Shown here piece after piece: positions 45,116-55,285 of a stretch of DNA of 64,000 bases (position 1 is its first letter; each line of letters begins with the position of its first letter). The translations under genes were made by a program, and so were the position numbers. Below the pieces are notes generated by a model. It worked only from the letters and a program-made list of their open reading frames with translations, did no database searches and had not been told where the DNA came from. The DNA is from Stenotrophomonas aracearum (GTDB lineage: Bacteria > Pseudomonadota > Gammaproteobacteria > Xanthomonadales > Xanthomonadaceae): contig NZ_CP115543.1 of the NCBI RefSeq assembly GCF_031834615.1, positions 2,739,001 to 2,803,000 of the forward strand. The letters run 5' to 3'.

Positions 45116-45839
45116 CGGCGCGGTCTTCCGGCTTGACCGCATGGGCCAGGTAGTTGATGTCGGTCCGCGAGCTCAAGCGCGCGCGGTTGCGCCACGGCTC
45201 GTAGGCCATGCCGCTGACATCGCGCAGCGTGAAGTCGGCTTCGCGCAGCCACCTGCCCAGCTCGGCCGGCTTGATGAAGTCCTGGTAGTGGTGCGTGCCC
45301 TTGGGCAGCAGGCGCGCGACATACTCCGCGCCCACGATGGCCACTGCGAACGCGGCCGGGGTGCGGTTGATGGTGGACAGGAACAGCTGGCCACCGGGCT
45401 TGAGCAGGCGGTGGCAGGCGGCGATGATCGCGCCCGGGTCCGGCACGTGCTCCAGCATTTCCATGCAGGTGACCACGTCGAAACTGGCCGGCTGTTCGGC
45501 GGCCAGGTCTTCCGCAGCCTGCACGCGGTAGTCCACGCTCACGCCCGACTCCAGCCCGTGCAGGCGCGCCACCTTGACCAGCTCGGGAGCCAGGTCGATG
45601 GCGGTCACGTCGGCACCGGCCTGGGCCAGCGCTTCGCTGAGCAGGCCGCCACCGCAGCCGATGTCGAGCACGCGCGCGCCGCGCAGCGGTGCGCGGTCGG
45701 CCACGTACTTCAGCCGCACCGGGTTCAGCGCATGCAGCGGCTTCTGCGGGCCGTCGGCGTCCCACCAGCGGTTGGCGAGCGCGGCGAACTTGTCCAGTTC
45801 GGCCTGGTCGAAATTGGTGGAAGCGTGGGGAGCGTTCAT
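45108..45839 (-). CDS. ubiG: UbiG, ubiquinone O-methyltransferase
   Basis: SAM-dependent enzyme (243 residues) performing both O-methylations of ubiquinone synthesis. The N-terminal [20 protein letters not shown] is typical of UbiG; motif I is [13 protein letters not shown], with [14 protein letters not shown] [11 protein letters not shown] as motif III and [11 protein letters not shown] downstream. AGGA precedes ATG 45839. It lies 16 bp after the mtaD-like gene and overlaps gph, forming a four-gene transcript. Confidence 0.95.
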   Translation of the reverse strand: MNAPHASTNFDQAELDKFAALANRWWDADGPQKPLHALNPVRLKYVADRAPLRGARVLDIGCGGGLLSEALAQAGADVTAIDLAPELVKVARLHGLESGVSVDYRVQAAEDLAAEQPASFDVVTCMEMLEHVPDPGAIIAACHRLLKPGGQLFLSTINRTPAAFAVAIVGAEYVARLLPKGTHHYQDFIKPAELGRWLREADFTLRDVSGMAYEPWRNRARLSSRTDINYLAHAVKPEDRAGV

Positions 45840-45855
45840 GGGGGTCCTCAAACGT

Positions 45856-47196
45856 TTAGCGGACGTGGCGGATGCGCTCGCGCCACTGGCGGGCGTTGGC
45901 CACGAGGGCGGCAGTGTCCATGCCGACCAGCTCGCGCTGGACCAGCTTGGGCTGCCCGGCGATCCACACGTCGCTGACCTGGTGGCGGCCGGCGGCGTAC
46001 ACCAGCTGCGAAAGCACGTGGTGCAGCGGCTGGGTTTCCAGCGCCGAGAGGTCCACGCAGACCAGGTCGGCCTGCTTGCCCACTTCGATCGAGCCGATGC
46101 GGTCGCCGAAGCCCAGCGCGCGGGCGCCACCCAGGGTGGCCGCACGCAGCGTGGTCGCCGCGTCCAGCGCGGTGGCGTCGTTGGCCACGGCCTTGGCCAG
46201 GATCGCCGCGGTGCGGTTCTCGCTGAACATGTCCAGGTCGTTGTTGCTGGCGCAGCCGTCGGTGCCGATCGCCAGGTTGACCCCGGCGCGCTGCAACGCG
46301 CAGGCCGGGCAGAAGCCCGACGCCAGCTTCAGGTTGGATTCGGGGCAATGCACCACGCTGACGCCGCGCTCGGCGCACAGGTGGATTTCCGCTTCGGTCA
46401 ACTGGGTCATGTGCACCGCGATCAGGCGGTCGTTGACCAGGCCCAGGCGGTCCAGGCGCGCCAGCGGGCGCTGGCCGTGCAGCTTGATCGAGTCGCTGAT
46501 CTCCTGCGCGGTTTCATGCGTGTGCAGGTGCACCTGCATGTCCAGCTGGTCGGACAGCATGCGCACGCGTTCGAAATTGGCGTCGTTGACGGTGTACGGC
46601 GCGTGCGGGGCGAACGAGGTGCCGATCAGCGGGTCGTTGCGCCACTGGTCGTGCAGTTCGCCGGCCTTGGCGAAGTACTCGTCGTCGCTCTTGGCCCAGG
46701 CGGTCGGGAAATCGATGATCACCGCGCCGACCAGCGCACGGAACCCGTGCTGCTTGTACACGGCGGCCTGGACGTCGGCGAAGAAGTAGTTTTCGTTGGC
46801 GCAGGTGGTGCCACCGCGCAGCATTTCGGCAATCGCCAGGGTGGTGCCGTCGGCGACGAATTCGGGGCCGATCACCGCCGCTTCCACCGGCCAGATGTGC
46901 TGCTGCAGCCACACCATCAGCGGCAGGTCGTCGGCAACGCCGCGCAGCAGGGTCATCGGGTTGTGGGTGTGCGCGTTGACCAGGCCGGGCATCAGCGCCG
47001 CGTCCGGGCGCGAGACGGTCTGCTTCGGGGCGAAGCGCGAACGGGCCTCGGCACGGGGCAGGATCGCGACGATTTCGCTGCCGCGCACGGCCACGGCATG
47101 GTCTTCCAGCACCACCGCATGCGGTTCGATCGGGACCACGTAGCCGGCTTCGATCAGCAGGTCACAGGGTTCGGGAATGCGGGGGGTGTCGGTCAT
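45856..47196 (-). CDS. mtaD: 5-methylthioadenosine/S-adenosylhomocysteine deaminase-type amidohydrolase
   Basis: A 446-residue TRZ/ATZ-type metal hydrolase. [13 protein letters not shown] (H-x-H), [21 protein letters not shown] and [13 protein letters not shown] are the metal and catalytic regions of the MtaD/SsnA group. The likely reaction is deamination of S-adenosylhomocysteine or methylthioadenosine, which would relieve product inhibition of methyltransferases such as UbiG immediately downstream; this link is inferred. ATG 47196 is preferred over upstream starts. Confidence 0.85.
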   Translation of the reverse strand: MTDTPRIPEPCDLLIEAGYVVPIEPHAVVLEDHAVAVRGSEIVAILPRAEARSRFAPKQTVSRPDAALMPGLVNAHTHNPMTLLRGVADDLPLMVWLQQHIWPVEAAVIGPEFVADGTTLAIAEMLRGGTTCANENYFFADVQAAVYKQHGFRALVGAVIIDFPTAWAKSDDEYFAKAGELHDQWRNDPLIGTSFAPHAPYTVNDANFERVRMLSDQLDMQVHLHTHETAQEISDSIKLHGQRPLARLDRLGLVNDRLIAVHMTQLTEAEIHLCAERGVSVVHCPESNLKLASGFCPACALQRAGVNLAIGTDGCASNNDLDMFSENRTAAILAKAVANDATALDAATTLRAATLGGARALGFGDRIGSIEVGKQADLVCVDLSALETQPLHHVLSQLVYAAGRHQVSDVWIAGQPKLVQRELVGMDTAALVANARQWRERIRHVR

Positions 47197-47257
47197 GCGG
47201 GCTCGCTTGGGATCTCGGCGATCCGGCAATGCGAATCACCGCGGTTGTTCGGGGTGG

Positions 47258-47343
47258 GTAGCGCCGGCCGTTGGCCGGCCCAGGCGATCCGTGGGCCGGC
47301 CAGCGGCCGGCGCTACCCGTAATTCGACCGTCGGTCGAATTAC
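47258..47343. repeat. SMAG inverted pair plus a palindrome covering the efp stop
   Basis: GTAGCGCCGGCCGTTGGCCG (from 47258) and its inverted partner (47294-47315) flank CAGGCGATCC. A third, AT-richer 12 bp palindrome at 47319-47343 (arms GTAATTCGACCG) contains the efp stop codon. The palindromes probably end the efp transcript. Confidence 0.75.
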
Positions 47344-47909
47344 TTCGCAGCGCGTGCGGAGTATTCGCCCGAGCGGGTGTCGACCTTGATGATTTCATCC
47401 TGGTTGACGAACAGCGGCACGCGGACCACGGCGCCGGTTTCCAGGGTGGCCGGCTTGCCGCCGCCGCCGGAGGTGTCGCCACGGACGCCCGGGTCGGTTT
47501 CGGTGATCTTCAGTTCCACGAAGTTCGGCGGCTGCACGAAGATCGGCTCGCCGTTCCACAGGGTGACGATGCAGGACTCTTCGCCCTTCAGCCACTTGTC
47601 GGCGCCGCCCATGCCGGCCTTGGTGGCCTGGACCTGCTCGAAGGACTCCGGGTCCATGAAGTGCCAGTACTCGCCGTCGGTGTACATGTAGTTCATGTTG
47701 GTGTCGACAACGTCGGCCTTCTCCACGTCATCGGTCGCCTTCATGGTCATTTCGACCACGCGGCCCGACTTGATGAAGCGGTACTTCATGCGGGTGAAGG
47801 CCTGGCCCTTGCCCGGCTTGACGTACTCGGTCTCGGTGATGACCGCCGGTTCATTGTTGATCAGGATCTTCATCCCGTTCTTGACGTCGTTCATGCCAAC
47901 AGTGGCCAT
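47340..47909 (-). CDS. efp: EF-P, elongation factor P
   Basis: A three-domain translation factor (189 residues) that relieves ribosome stalling at polyproline. Lys34, in [11 protein letters not shown], is the residue modified by beta-lysylation. C-terminal domain: [14 protein letters not shown] and GEYSARA. GGAG at eight-base spacing precedes ATG 47909. The enzyme gene epmB starts 69 bp away on the other strand, so substrate and modifier share a control region. The TAA stop lies in the head of a palindromic repeat. Confidence 0.96.
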   Translation of the reverse strand: MATVGMNDVKNGMKILINNEPAVITETEYVKPGKGQAFTRMKYRFIKSGRVVEMTMKATDDVEKADVVDTNMNYMYTDGEYWHFMDPESFEQVQATKAGMGGADKWLKGEESCIVTLWNGEPIFVQPPNFVELKITETDPGVRGDTSGGGGKPATLETGAVVRVPLFVNQDEIIKVDTRSGEYSARAAK

Positions 47910-47978
47910 GCTGAAACTCCTGAATGGGCAAACGCCGCGCGGGCGCGGCGAGCCGGATAGAATGGAAAGGCTTTCCCT

Positions 47979-49007
47979 ATGATAACCGCAGGCCCCCATT
48001 CCATGCAGCTTTCCGCCACGCCCCTGCCCACCCCCGTCCGCTGGCAGCAGCTGTGGCGCGAGGCGGTCCGCGACCCGCGGGCCCTGCTGGAACAGCTGGG
48101 GCTGGACCCGGACGCGCTGCCGATCTCTGCCGAGGCTGCCGCACAGTTCGCGGTGCGGGTGCCGCAGGGCTTCATTTCCCGGATGCGCAAGGGCGACCGC
48201 CATGACCCGCTGCTGCGCCAGGTGCTGCCGGTGACCGACGAGCTGCAGCATGCGCCCGGCTTCACCTTGGACGCGGTGGGCGACGGGCTGGCGCGCAAGG
48301 CCACCGGGGTGATCCAGAAGTACCACGGCCGGGCCCTGCTGGTGACCACCGGCAGCTGCGCGATCAACTGCCGCTACTGCTTCCGCCGCCATTTCGACTA
48401 TGGCACCGAGAACGCGGCCCGCGAGGGCTGGCGCGAGGCGGTGGACGCCATCGCCCAAGACCCGGGGATCGACGAGGTGATCCTGTCCGGCGGCGACCCG
48501 CTGTCGCTGGCCACCCACAAGCTGGTCGAGCTGACCCAGGCGCTGAAGCAGGTTCCGCACCTGCGCCGGCTGCGCATCCACAGCCGCCTGCCGGTGGTGC
48601 TGCCCGAACGCGTGGATGACGAGCTGGTGCAGTGGATCGCCGGGCTGCCGTGGCCGGTCGCGTTCGTGATCCACGCCAACCACGCCAATGAATTCGATGA
48701 CGCGGTGGACGCGGCGATGGCGCGCCTGCGCGGTGCCGGCGCCACCCTGCTCAACCAGGCGGTGCTGCTGCGCGGGGTGAATGATTCGCTGCAGGCGCTG
48801 CAGGACCTGAGCGAACGCAGTTTTGCGGCGGGCGTGCTGCCGTATTACCTGTACCAGGTGGACCGGGTACAGGGCGTGGCGCATTTCGAGGTGGACGATG
48901 CAACGGCCAAGGCGCTGCATGCGCAATTGACTGCGCGGTTGTCGGGATACCTGGTGCCGAAATTGGTGCGGGAGATTTCCGGGGATGCGAGCAAACGCCC
49001 CGTGTAA
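47979..49007 (+). CDS. epmB: EpmB, EF-P lysine 2,3-aminomutase
   Basis: A radical-SAM, PLP-dependent aminomutase (342 residues) that makes (R)-beta-lysine for EF-P. The iron-sulfur motif is CAINCRYCF, preceded by [18 protein letters not shown] and the PLP-Lys region near the C-terminus ([14 protein letters not shown]) follow. ATG 47979 (MITAG) has GGAAAGG at good spacing; ATG 48003 is an alternative. epmA is not in the window. Confidence 0.94.
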   Translation: MITAGPHSMQLSATPLPTPVRWQQLWREAVRDPRALLEQLGLDPDALPISAEAAAQFAVRVPQGFISRMRKGDRHDPLLRQVLPVTDELQHAPGFTLDAVGDGLARKATGVIQKYHGRALLVTTGSCAINCRYCFRRHFDYGTENAAREGWREAVDAIAQDPGIDEVILSGGDPLSLATHKLVELTQALKQVPHLRRLRIHSRLPVVLPERVDDELVQWIAGLPWPVAFVIHANHANEFDDAVDAAMARLRGAGATLLNQAVLLRGVNDSLQALQDLSERSFAAGVLPYYLYQVDRVQGVAHFEVDDATAKALHAQLTARLSGYLVPKLVREISGDASKRPV

Positions 49008-49016
49008 CGGGGCCCA

Positions 49017-51143
49017 TCACCGCCCGGATTCAATCATCTCCACGACCTCGGTGGCGGTGATCGGCACGCTCAGCCAATAGCCCTGCGCCAGGTCGCAGCC
49101 GCGCTGGCTCAGCAGGTCGAACTGCACTTCCTGTTCGATGCCTTCGGCCACGACCGTGATGCCCAATGCATGCGCCATGGCGATGATCGCCGTGGTCAGG
49201 GCCAGGTCGTCGGGGTCGCGCTGCATGTCGGCGACGAAGCTCTTGTCGATCTTGACCCCGTCCACCGGCACCTGGCGCAGGTGGCTCAGGCCGGAGAAGC
49301 CGGTGCCGAAGTCGTCCAGCCAGACCTTCACGCCGGTGCGGTGCAGCTTGTCCAGCAGTGCTGCGGCCAGCATTTCATCGCCGATCACCGCCGTTTCGGT
49401 CAGCTCCAGGTGCAGGCGCGAGGCCGGTAGGCCGGTGTCGCGCAGGCAGTCGGCCACCAGCGCGGGCAATTCGCCACCGCGCAGCTGGCGCGGCGACACG
49501 TTGACCGAGACGAACATGCCTTCGCCGTCGACCGAATGCGGCCACTGCACGGCCTCCATGCACGCCGCGCGCAGCACCTTGGGCCCGATCACTTCGATCA
49601 GGCCGCTTTGCTCGGCCACTTCGATGAACACCGACGGCGGAATGGTGCCCAGGGTCGGGTGCTGCCAGCGCAGCAGTACTTCCACCCCGACCATGCGGCG
49701 GTCGCGGGTGCGGAAGATCGGCTGGTAGACCAGGCGCAGCTCGCCGCGCTCCCACGCGCCGCGCAGTTCCTGCTCCATGTGCACGCGGCGCTCCACCGCG
49801 TGGTCCATAGCCCGGCTGTAGTAGCGGTAACAGTTCTTGCCGGCGACCTTGGCCTGGTACATGGCGATGTCGCCATTCTTCAGCAGGGTGGTCGCATCGG
49901 CGGCATCGTCGGGGAACAGGGTCACGCCGATCGAGGTGCCCAGGAACAGCTCCCTGCCCTGCACCACCAGCGGCTTGCTGAGCTCGCGCACCAGCAGTTC
50001 GGCCAGCTGGCGTGCCCCGGCGGCAACGTCGCCGTCGCCGATCAGGATCACGAACTCGTCGCCACCAAACCGCGCCAGCAGCGCTTCATCGCCCCCGGCC
50101 TGCGCCACCGCAGCACTGATGCGCTGCGCGAACTGCAGCAGCGCTTCGTCGCCGGCCTCGTGGCCCAACGTGTCGTTGACCCGCTTGAAGTCGTCCATGT
50201 CCGCGAACAGCAGGCCGAGGCGGTGCCCGGAGGCACGCGCGGCCATCAGCCGGTGGTCCAGCGCCTCGCGGAACGCCAGCCGGTTGGTCAGCCCGGTCAG
50301 GGCGTCGGTGTAGGCCATGTGCCGCACTTCGCGGTCATGCCGGGCAATCGCCTCGCTCATCCGGCCGAACGCGCGGACCAGCTCGCCCACTTCATCCTGG
50401 CGGCTGTTGTGGCTGAGCTGCGGGCGGTAGTCGCCGGCCTCGATCTGGCGCGCCGCCGCGGCCAGGCCACGGATCGGCGCGACCAGGGTGCGCTGCACGT
50501 AGACGATGACCATCGCACCGATCACCAGCAGCAGCCCGAGCATCAGCAGCAGCCAGCCCAGGTGGCGCTTGCCGACCTGCTGCAGGCGCTCACCCAGGGT
50601 GGTGTTGGCGCGCTGCTCCATCGCCTGCACGTCGTCCAGCGCCATGCCGACGCGGACCCCGCCGATGCGCTGGTTGCCGACCATGATCGGCATGGCGTTG
50701 TCGAGCACCTTGGGCGATTCCTGCACCACCAGCTTGCGCGCGGCCACCGCACCGGGTGCCAGCGGGTCCTGCATGGACTTGCCGAAGTCGATCACTTCGG
50801 TGCTGCCGTCGTGGATCAGCTTGCCGTCTTCGTCGAACACCAGCACGTAGCGCACCACCTGCTGCCGCGAGGTGTTGCGCACCAGCGCACCGACCTGGGC
50901 CAGGTCGTTGTAATAGAGCGGATTGGCCAGCGCGTCGGACAGCTCGCGCGCCAGGGCCTCGCCCCGGCTGCGCACGCTGCGGTCGAACAGCTCATGGATG
51001 ACGCTGCCGCTGAGGCTCTTGACCTCATCCTGCATCGCCGCCTGGCGCCCCAGCACCACGGCCACGATCGCCACCACCACCACCATCGCCCCGCCCATCG
51101 CCAACACGAAACGGGACTGCATTCCGGAACCCAACGGCCTCAT
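49017..51143 (-). CDS. Membrane GGDEF-EAL protein (cyclic di-GMP turnover)
   Basis: About 708 residues. An N-terminal helix (about 15-32), a periplasmic sensor region to about 190, a second helix (195-215), HAMP (YVQRTLVAPIRGLAAAARQ), a GGDEF domain with an intact RFGGDEF near 362, and an EAL domain. The EAL motif reads EVLLRW (Val for Ala) but the other phosphodiesterase residues are present: FVSVNVS, LELTE, LDDFGTG, KIDKSF, AEGIE and QGYW. No RxxD inhibition site precedes GGDEF. Both activities look possible. Its start overlaps the PhnD-like gene by four bases, suggesting that a periplasmic binding protein feeds its sensor region. Confidence 0.9.
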   Translation of the reverse strand: MRPLGSGMQSRFVLAMGGAMVVVVAIVAVVLGRQAAMQDEVKSLSGSVIHELFDRSVRSRGEALARELSDALANPLYYNDLAQVGALVRNTSRQQVVRYVLVFDEDGKLIHDGSTEVIDFGKSMQDPLAPGAVAARKLVVQESPKVLDNAMPIMVGNQRIGGVRVGMALDDVQAMEQRANTTLGERLQQVGKRHLGWLLLMLGLLLVIGAMVIVYVQRTLVAPIRGLAAAARQIEAGDYRPQLSHNSRQDEVGELVRAFGRMSEAIARHDREVRHMAYTDALTGLTNRLAFREALDHRLMAARASGHRLGLLFADMDDFKRVNDTLGHEAGDEALLQFAQRISAAVAQAGGDEALLARFGGDEFVILIGDGDVAAGARQLAELLVRELSKPLVVQGRELFLGTSIGVTLFPDDAADATTLLKNGDIAMYQAKVAGKNCYRYYSRAMDHAVERRVHMEQELRGAWERGELRLVYQPIFRTRDRRMVGVEVLLRWQHPTLGTIPPSVFIEVAEQSGLIEVIGPKVLRAACMEAVQWPHSVDGEGMFVSVNVSPRQLRGGELPALVADCLRDTGLPASRLHLELTETAVIGDEMLAAALLDKLHRTGVKVWLDDFGTGFSGLSHLRQVPVDGVKIDKSFVADMQRDPDDLALTTAIIAMAHALGITVVAEGIEQEVQFDLLSQRGCDLAQGYWLSVPITATEVVEMIESGR

Positions 51144-52069
51144 TCCACTTCCATCCGCACGCGTGTAAGACCCTGTTTCAATTCATCCAAACGGTGCTGC
51201 ATCTGCGCATCGACCCGATGGAACCCGGACGTACCAAAAAACTTTTCCAGCGCGTCCTGCGCCTGCGGATCCGAGGCGGCATCCAGCAACACCTGCTGCA
51301 ACCGGTCGCGCACCTTCGGGTCCAGCCCCGAACGCACCACTTCCACCGCACGCGGGTACGGCTCGGTGCGGAGGATGACCCGGAAATCCCGCCGGAACGT
51401 GGCCGGGATGCGGTGTTCGTCCGTCCAGTCGACGCTGCTCACGGCACCGGCGTCGACCACTCCCTTGTGCACGTAGGTGGCGATGTTCGCCTCCGAGCGC
51501 GCGAACACGTAGCCCACGGTGTCCGGTGCGGCCGCGTCGCGCGCGGACAACAGGATCTCCGGGGTCAGTCCGTTCTGCAACAGGGTCATCACCGGCACCA
51601 GGTAGGCGCTGGTGGAGGCCACGTTCTGCAGGGCCAGGGTGTGGCCCTTGAGGTCGGCCAGCGAGGTGATCGGACTCTCGCGGCGCACGAAGAACACGGT
51701 CTGGTAGTCGCGTACGCCGCTGCGTTCGGTCAGCAGCAGGGGCTGGGCGCCGCTGCGCAGGCCCAGCGCTACGGCGGTGCCAGCGGTCTCCGTGACCCAG
51801 TCGACCCGGCCACGGCGCAGGTAGCTGGCCATCTGCTGCGCATCCGGTGCCATCAGGATGCGGCCTTCGGTGATGCCGACGTCGCGCATGCGGGGGACGA
51901 CGTAGTCGAGCAGGGGTTGCAGTTGCGCATAGTGTGACTTGGGATTGTCGCTGATCCGGCCCAGTACGAGGACGTTGTCAGGGCCGGCGGTCGCGGTTCC
52001 GGTCATCGCAACGATGCCCAGACACAGCAGACCTCCCTGCAACAGCCATCGCAGTACCGGCAATCCCAT
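51140..52069 (-). CDS. PhnD-like periplasmic substrate-binding protein
   Basis: A 309-residue secreted protein with a signal peptide (VLRWLLQGGLLCLGIVAM...TATA). The fold pattern (VLVLGRISDNPKSHYAQLQP; ADLKGHTLALQNVASTSAYL; GVVDAGAVSSVDW) is that of PhnD/phosphonate-type ABC binding proteins. No permease or ATPase gene is adjacent; instead the stop overlaps the start of a GGDEF-EAL gene. It therefore probably serves signalling rather than uptake. GGGGGAG precedes ATG 52069. The ligand is unknown; phosphate, phosphonate or another oxyanion are options. Confidence 0.82.
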   Translation of the reverse strand: MGLPVLRWLLQGGLLCLGIVAMTGTATAGPDNVLVLGRISDNPKSHYAQLQPLLDYVVPRMRDVGITEGRILMAPDAQQMASYLRRGRVDWVTETAGTAVALGLRSGAQPLLLTERSGVRDYQTVFFVRRESPITSLADLKGHTLALQNVASTSAYLVPVMTLLQNGLTPEILLSARDAAAPDTVGYVFARSEANIATYVHKGVVDAGAVSSVDWTDEHRIPATFRRDFRVILRTEPYPRAVEVVRSGLDPKVRDRLQQVLLDAASDPQAQDALEKFFGTSGFHRVDAQMQHRLDELKQGLTRVRMEVE

Positions 52070-52125
52070 TCGCTCCCCCCAAGGAATGGCCACAGCCTAC
52101 CCGAAAAAGTGAGACGTGCGTCAGG

Positions 52126-52896
52126 TCATTCGGGCTTGGCGTTGGCCAGGCGGGCCATCCGCTGGGCATCGGCAAGGATGCCGCGCAGCAGGCGCACTTC
52201 CTGTTCACTGAGTTCCGAGCGCAGGAACAGGCGGCGCAGCTTGCGCATCGCCGAGTCCGGGGCGCGGCCCTTGTGGAAGTCGATCTCATCCAGGGTCTGG
52301 CCGAGCTGGCCGAACAGGCCCTCGACCTGGGCATGGCTGGCCGGCTGTTCACGGTGTTCAGGATCAGCCGGGGCGGCGGCTTCGATCCCGCCGAGGCTGG
52401 CCATGCGCAGTTCGTAGGCCAGCACCTGCACGGCGGCGGCCAGGTTCAGCGAGCTGAACTCGGGGTTGGAGGGAATGTGCACGGCCAGGTGGCACAGCTG
52501 CAGTTCCTCGTTGGTCAGGCCGGTGCGCTCGCGGCCAAACACGAAGGCCACCTCGCCTTCTTCTTCGGCGGCCTTGGCCAGGCCGCGCTGGGCGGCCACG
52601 GCCGGCAGCAGTTCCTCCAGCTGGACCCGACGGGCACGCGCGGTGCAGCCCAGCACCAGCCGGCAGTCAGCCACGGCTTCGGCCAGTGTGGCGACCACGG
52701 GGGCGTCGCCGAGCACGTCCTCGGCGCCGGCCGAGCGGCGGAAGGCCTCTTCGTCCAGCGGTTTTTCAGGCGCGACCAGCACCAGCCGGCCCAGTCCCAT
52801 GGTCTTCATGGCACGGGCGGCGGCGCCCATGTTGCCGGGGTGCTGGGTGCCCACGAGGACGAATCGGATGCGGGATTGAACGGAATGTGCGGACAT
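52126..52896 (-). CDS. trmJ: TrmJ-type tRNA (cytidine/uridine-2'-O)-methyltransferase
   Basis: A 256-residue SPOUT-fold enzyme that 2'-O-methylates position 32 of several tRNAs. RFVLVGTQHPGNMGAAARAM near the N-terminus, FGRERTGLTNEEL and IPSNPEFSSLNLAAAVQVL are the SAM-binding knot motifs. The extra C-terminal helical region (about 170-256) is characteristic of TrmJ. It diverges from suhB, 120 bp apart. The ribosome site is weak, and ATG 52896 is chosen by alignment with the motif spacing. Confidence 0.93.
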   Translation of the reverse strand: MSAHSVQSRIRFVLVGTQHPGNMGAAARAMKTMGLGRLVLVAPEKPLDEEAFRRSAGAEDVLGDAPVVATLAEAVADCRLVLGCTARARRVQLEELLPAVAAQRGLAKAAEEEGEVAFVFGRERTGLTNEELQLCHLAVHIPSNPEFSSLNLAAAVQVLAYELRMASLGGIEAAAPADPEHREQPASHAQVEGLFGQLGQTLDEIDFHKGRAPDSAMRKLRRLFLRSELSEQEVRLLRGILADAQRMARLANAKPE

Positions 52897-53016
52897 GAAC
52901 AGGCCAAACGCGAGCAGGACAGTCACAAATGGTAAACTGTGCGACCGGCCTTTGCGCCGGAACCGCTCTTTTCCCCCGCCAGTACCCCATCTCTGCCTTT
53001 CCGGGAGCTTTTCGCC

Positions 53017-53844
53017 ATGCAGAAACCCGCCGTCACCGTCATGGTCAAGGCCGCCCGCCTCGCCGGCAACGTCCTGTTGCGCAACATCAACAAGCTGGAG
53101 GCGTTGAACGTCGTGCAGAAGGGGCGCATGGACTACGCCAGTGAAGTCGATGCAGATGCGGAAAAGGTGATCGTCAAGGAACTCAAGCGCGCCTACCCGG
53201 ACTACGGGATCATGGGCGAAGAAGGTGGCGTGCAGGCCGTGAACCGGTACATGTGGGTGATCGACCCGCTGGACGGCACCAGCAACTACCTGCGCGGCTT
53301 CCCGCATTACTGTGTGTCGATCGCGCTGGTGGAAAACGGCGAGCCGATCGATGCGGTGATTTTCGATCCGCTCCGCAATGAACTGTTCACCGCCAGCCGT
53401 GGCGCCGGTGCCGTGCTCAACGACCGCCGCATCCGCGTGGCCGACCGCAAGGACCTGTCCGGCGCGATGATCCACACCGGCTTCGCCCCGCGCGAGCGCA
53501 ACCGCACCAGCGCCCAGCTGAAGGCGGTCGACGCGCTGCTGGTGCAGGCCGAAGACGTGCGCCGCACCGGGTCGGCGGCGCTGGACCTGGCCTACGTGGC
53601 CTGCGGCCGTGCCGACGCCTACTTCGAAGCCGGCGTGAAGGCATGGGACATCGCCGCCGGCGTACTGCTGGTCCGCGAAGCCGGCGGCCGCGTCTGCGAC
53701 TTCAAGGGCGCCACCCCGGCCCGCATGGACAGCCGCGGCCCGGAAACCCAGCAGATCGTCGCCGGCAACGTGAAGAACAGCGAGATCCTGCAGAAGGTCC
53801 TGGTCAACACCGGGTATGCCGCAGAGTTCGACGCGAAGTTCTGA
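53017..53844 (+). CDS. suhB: SuhB-like inositol monophosphatase family protein
   Basis: A 275-residue Mg-dependent phosphatase; the E. coli homologue also helps rRNA antitermination. Metal sites: GEEGG near residue 67, DPLDGTSNY near 85-93 and KAWDIAAG near 211. GGGAG at 53003-53007 precedes ATG 53017. A strong terminator follows. trmJ next to suhB is a common gammaproteobacterial pairing. Confidence 0.95.
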   Translation: MQKPAVTVMVKAARLAGNVLLRNINKLEALNVVQKGRMDYASEVDADAEKVIVKELKRAYPDYGIMGEEGGVQAVNRYMWVIDPLDGTSNYLRGFPHYCVSIALVENGEPIDAVIFDPLRNELFTASRGAGAVLNDRRIRVADRKDLSGAMIHTGFAPRERNRTSAQLKAVDALLVQAEDVRRTGSAALDLAYVACGRADAYFEAGVKAWDIAAGVLLVREAGGRVCDFKGATPARMDSRGPETQQIVAGNVKNSEILQKVLVNTGYAAEFDAKF

Positions 53845-53866
53845 TCGGTTTGAAATGATCATCCAG

Positions 53867-53897
53867 CAACGGCGCCTTCGGGCGCCGTTGTTGTTTT
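53867..53897 (+). terminator. Rho-independent terminator of suhB
   Basis: CAACGGCGCC-TTCG-GGCGCCGTTG is a 10 bp perfect stem with a stable UUCG loop, followed by TTGTTTT. Confidence 0.93.
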
Positions 53898-53909
53898 CGG
53901 GTCCCGCCG

Positions 53910-53934
53910 GTAGAGCCGGGCTCTGCCCAGCTGC
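53910..53934 (+). repeat. SMAG-type palindrome after suhB
   Basis: GTAGAGCCGGGCTCTGCCCAG; GTAG head and imperfect palindrome. The whole 53845-54320 gap holds only the terminator, this repeat, element copy C, a hexamer repeat and the htpX terminator; I see no gene. Confidence 0.6.
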
Positions 53935-54087
53935 TTCACGGCTCGCTGGGCTCCGCGCGAACAGCCGGCGCCTCGCTGCCACGTGCAGGGGCGGCCGCCG
54001 TGAAATCATCCGCGTTCGGTAAGGCATGACCGCAAACGAAGAGACGCCGTTGCCGTTGCTATTCCCAAGGCCACCGACCGCCTGTGG

Positions 54088-54200
54088 GAGGGACGGCGGC
54101 TGTAGGGGTACGGGGGGCTTTACGAAACATGGATGTTTCGTAAGAGCCTCCATGGAAGGATTCACGGCGCCCCCCCGTACCCCTGCAGCCGCCGGCCCTC
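54088..54200 (+). repeat. Long-stem double-hairpin element, copy C
   Basis: Outer arms of about 30 bases (GGCGGCTGTAGGGGTACGGG with its inverse) have a sequence unlike copies A, B and E. Inside are the hairpin TTACGAAACAT-GG-ATGTTTCGTAA (54120-54143 region), the palindrome TCCATGGA and the conserved ATTCACGGCG box. It lies between the convergent genes suhB and htpX. Confidence 0.8.
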
Positions 54201-54220
54201 GGCGCGCGATTTCGCAGACG

Positions 54221-54258
54221 TTGGCTTTGGCTTTGGCTTTGGCCTTGGCTTTGGCTTT
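54221..54258. repeat. Hexanucleotide tandem repeat (TTGGCT)6
   Basis: Six units of TTGGCT with one variant (TTGGCC), in non-coding DNA between element C and the htpX terminator. Such runs can change length by slippage. Confidence 0.85.
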
Positions 54259-54265
54259 CAACCCA

Positions 54266-54299
54266 AACAAAAACGCCCGACCAACCGGCCGGGCGTTTG
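54266..54299 (-). terminator. Rho-independent terminator of htpX
   Basis: On the minus strand AAACGCCCG and CGGGCGTTT form a 9 bp stem (10-base loop), followed by TTGTTTGGG. Confidence 0.8.
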
Positions 54300-54320
54300 T
54301 AGAACATCAAACCTCTGCCA

Positions 54321-55193
54321 TTACGCCACAGTGCTGCTCGCGGCCTTCAGCGCAGCAATGCGCTCTTCCAGCGGCGGGTGGCTCAGGAAGAGCTTCTTGG
54401 CGGTGGAACCGGCAATACCGAACGCCGCGATCTGGGTCGGCAGCGTGCTTTGGCCGTGGTTGAGCTTCAGGCGCTCCAGCGCCGCGATCATCTTCTGGCG
54501 GCCAGCAAGATGCGCACCGCCGGCGTCTGCGCGGAATTCGCGGTGGCGCGAGAACCACATGGCGATCATGGTGGCGAACAGGCCGAACACCATTTCCAGC
54601 AGGAACACGATGATGAAGTACGCGAAGCCACGACCACCGCCCTCGCGGTTACCCGACAACGCGCTGTCCACGATGCCGCCCACAATGCGCGCCGCCACGA
54701 TCACGAACGTGTTCAACACGCCCTGCAGCAGCGCCATCGTGATCATGTCGCCATTGGCCACGTGCGCGATCTCGTGGCCCAACACCGCCTCGGCCTCGTC
54801 CTCGCTCATGTTGTGCAGCAGGCCCGTAGACACCGCCACCAGCGCATTGTTGCGGTTCGCACCGGTCGCGAATGCATTGATTTCCGGACCGTCATAGACC
54901 GCCACTTCCGGCATCCCGATGCCCGCCTCGCGCGCCTGACGCTCCACCGTCGCCAGCAGCCAACGCTCGGTCTGGTTGCGCGGCTCCTTGATCACCACCG
55001 CGCCCGTCGAGCGCTTGGCCATCCACTTCGACATCAGCAGCGAGATCAGCGAACCGCCGAAGCCCAGGATCGCGCCGAACACCAGCAGACCGCTCATCTG
55101 GGTGGGATTGACGCCCAACAGTCGCATCACCAGGCTGGCCAGGAGCAGCACAGCAAAGTTGGTGGCGAGGAAGAGTGCAATACGGCTGAACAT
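54321..55193 (-). CDS. htpX: HtpX, membrane zinc protease
   Basis: An inner-membrane M48 protease (290 residues) that degrades misfolded membrane proteins together with FtsH. Two N-terminal helices (5-25 and 35-55), zinc motif [11 protein letters not shown] near residue 140, two more helices (150-170, 190-212) and the third ligand region [24 protein letters not shown] is at the C-terminus. Heat/envelope-stress induction is usual; no promoter was identified with confidence. Confidence 0.95.
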   Translation of the reverse strand: MFSRIALFLATNFAVLLLASLVMRLLGVNPTQMSGLLVFGAILGFGGSLISLLMSKWMAKRSTGAVVIKEPRNQTERWLLATVERQAREAGIGMPEVAVYDGPEINAFATGANRNNALVAVSTGLLHNMSEDEAEAVLGHEIAHVANGDMITMALLQGVLNTFVIVAARIVGGIVDSALSGNREGGGRGFAYFIIVFLLEMVFGLFATMIAMWFSRHREFRADAGGAHLAGRQKMIAALERLKLNHGQSTLPTQIAAFGIAGSTAKKLFLSHPPLEERIAALKAASSTVA

Positions 55194-55285
55194 GGCAGAG
55201 GCTGCTTGTATGTAGGGGTTATCCGCAAATCTGCGGGGACTTCAGGTTGAATTCAAGCCACAACCTGACCGACGATTCATAGTTC

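Noticed and set aside
52126..54270. Minus-strand frame extending trmJ by over 450 codons upstream
   Set aside because: It passes through suhB antisense, element C and the hexamer repeat; trmJ motifs begin only after the ATG at 52896.
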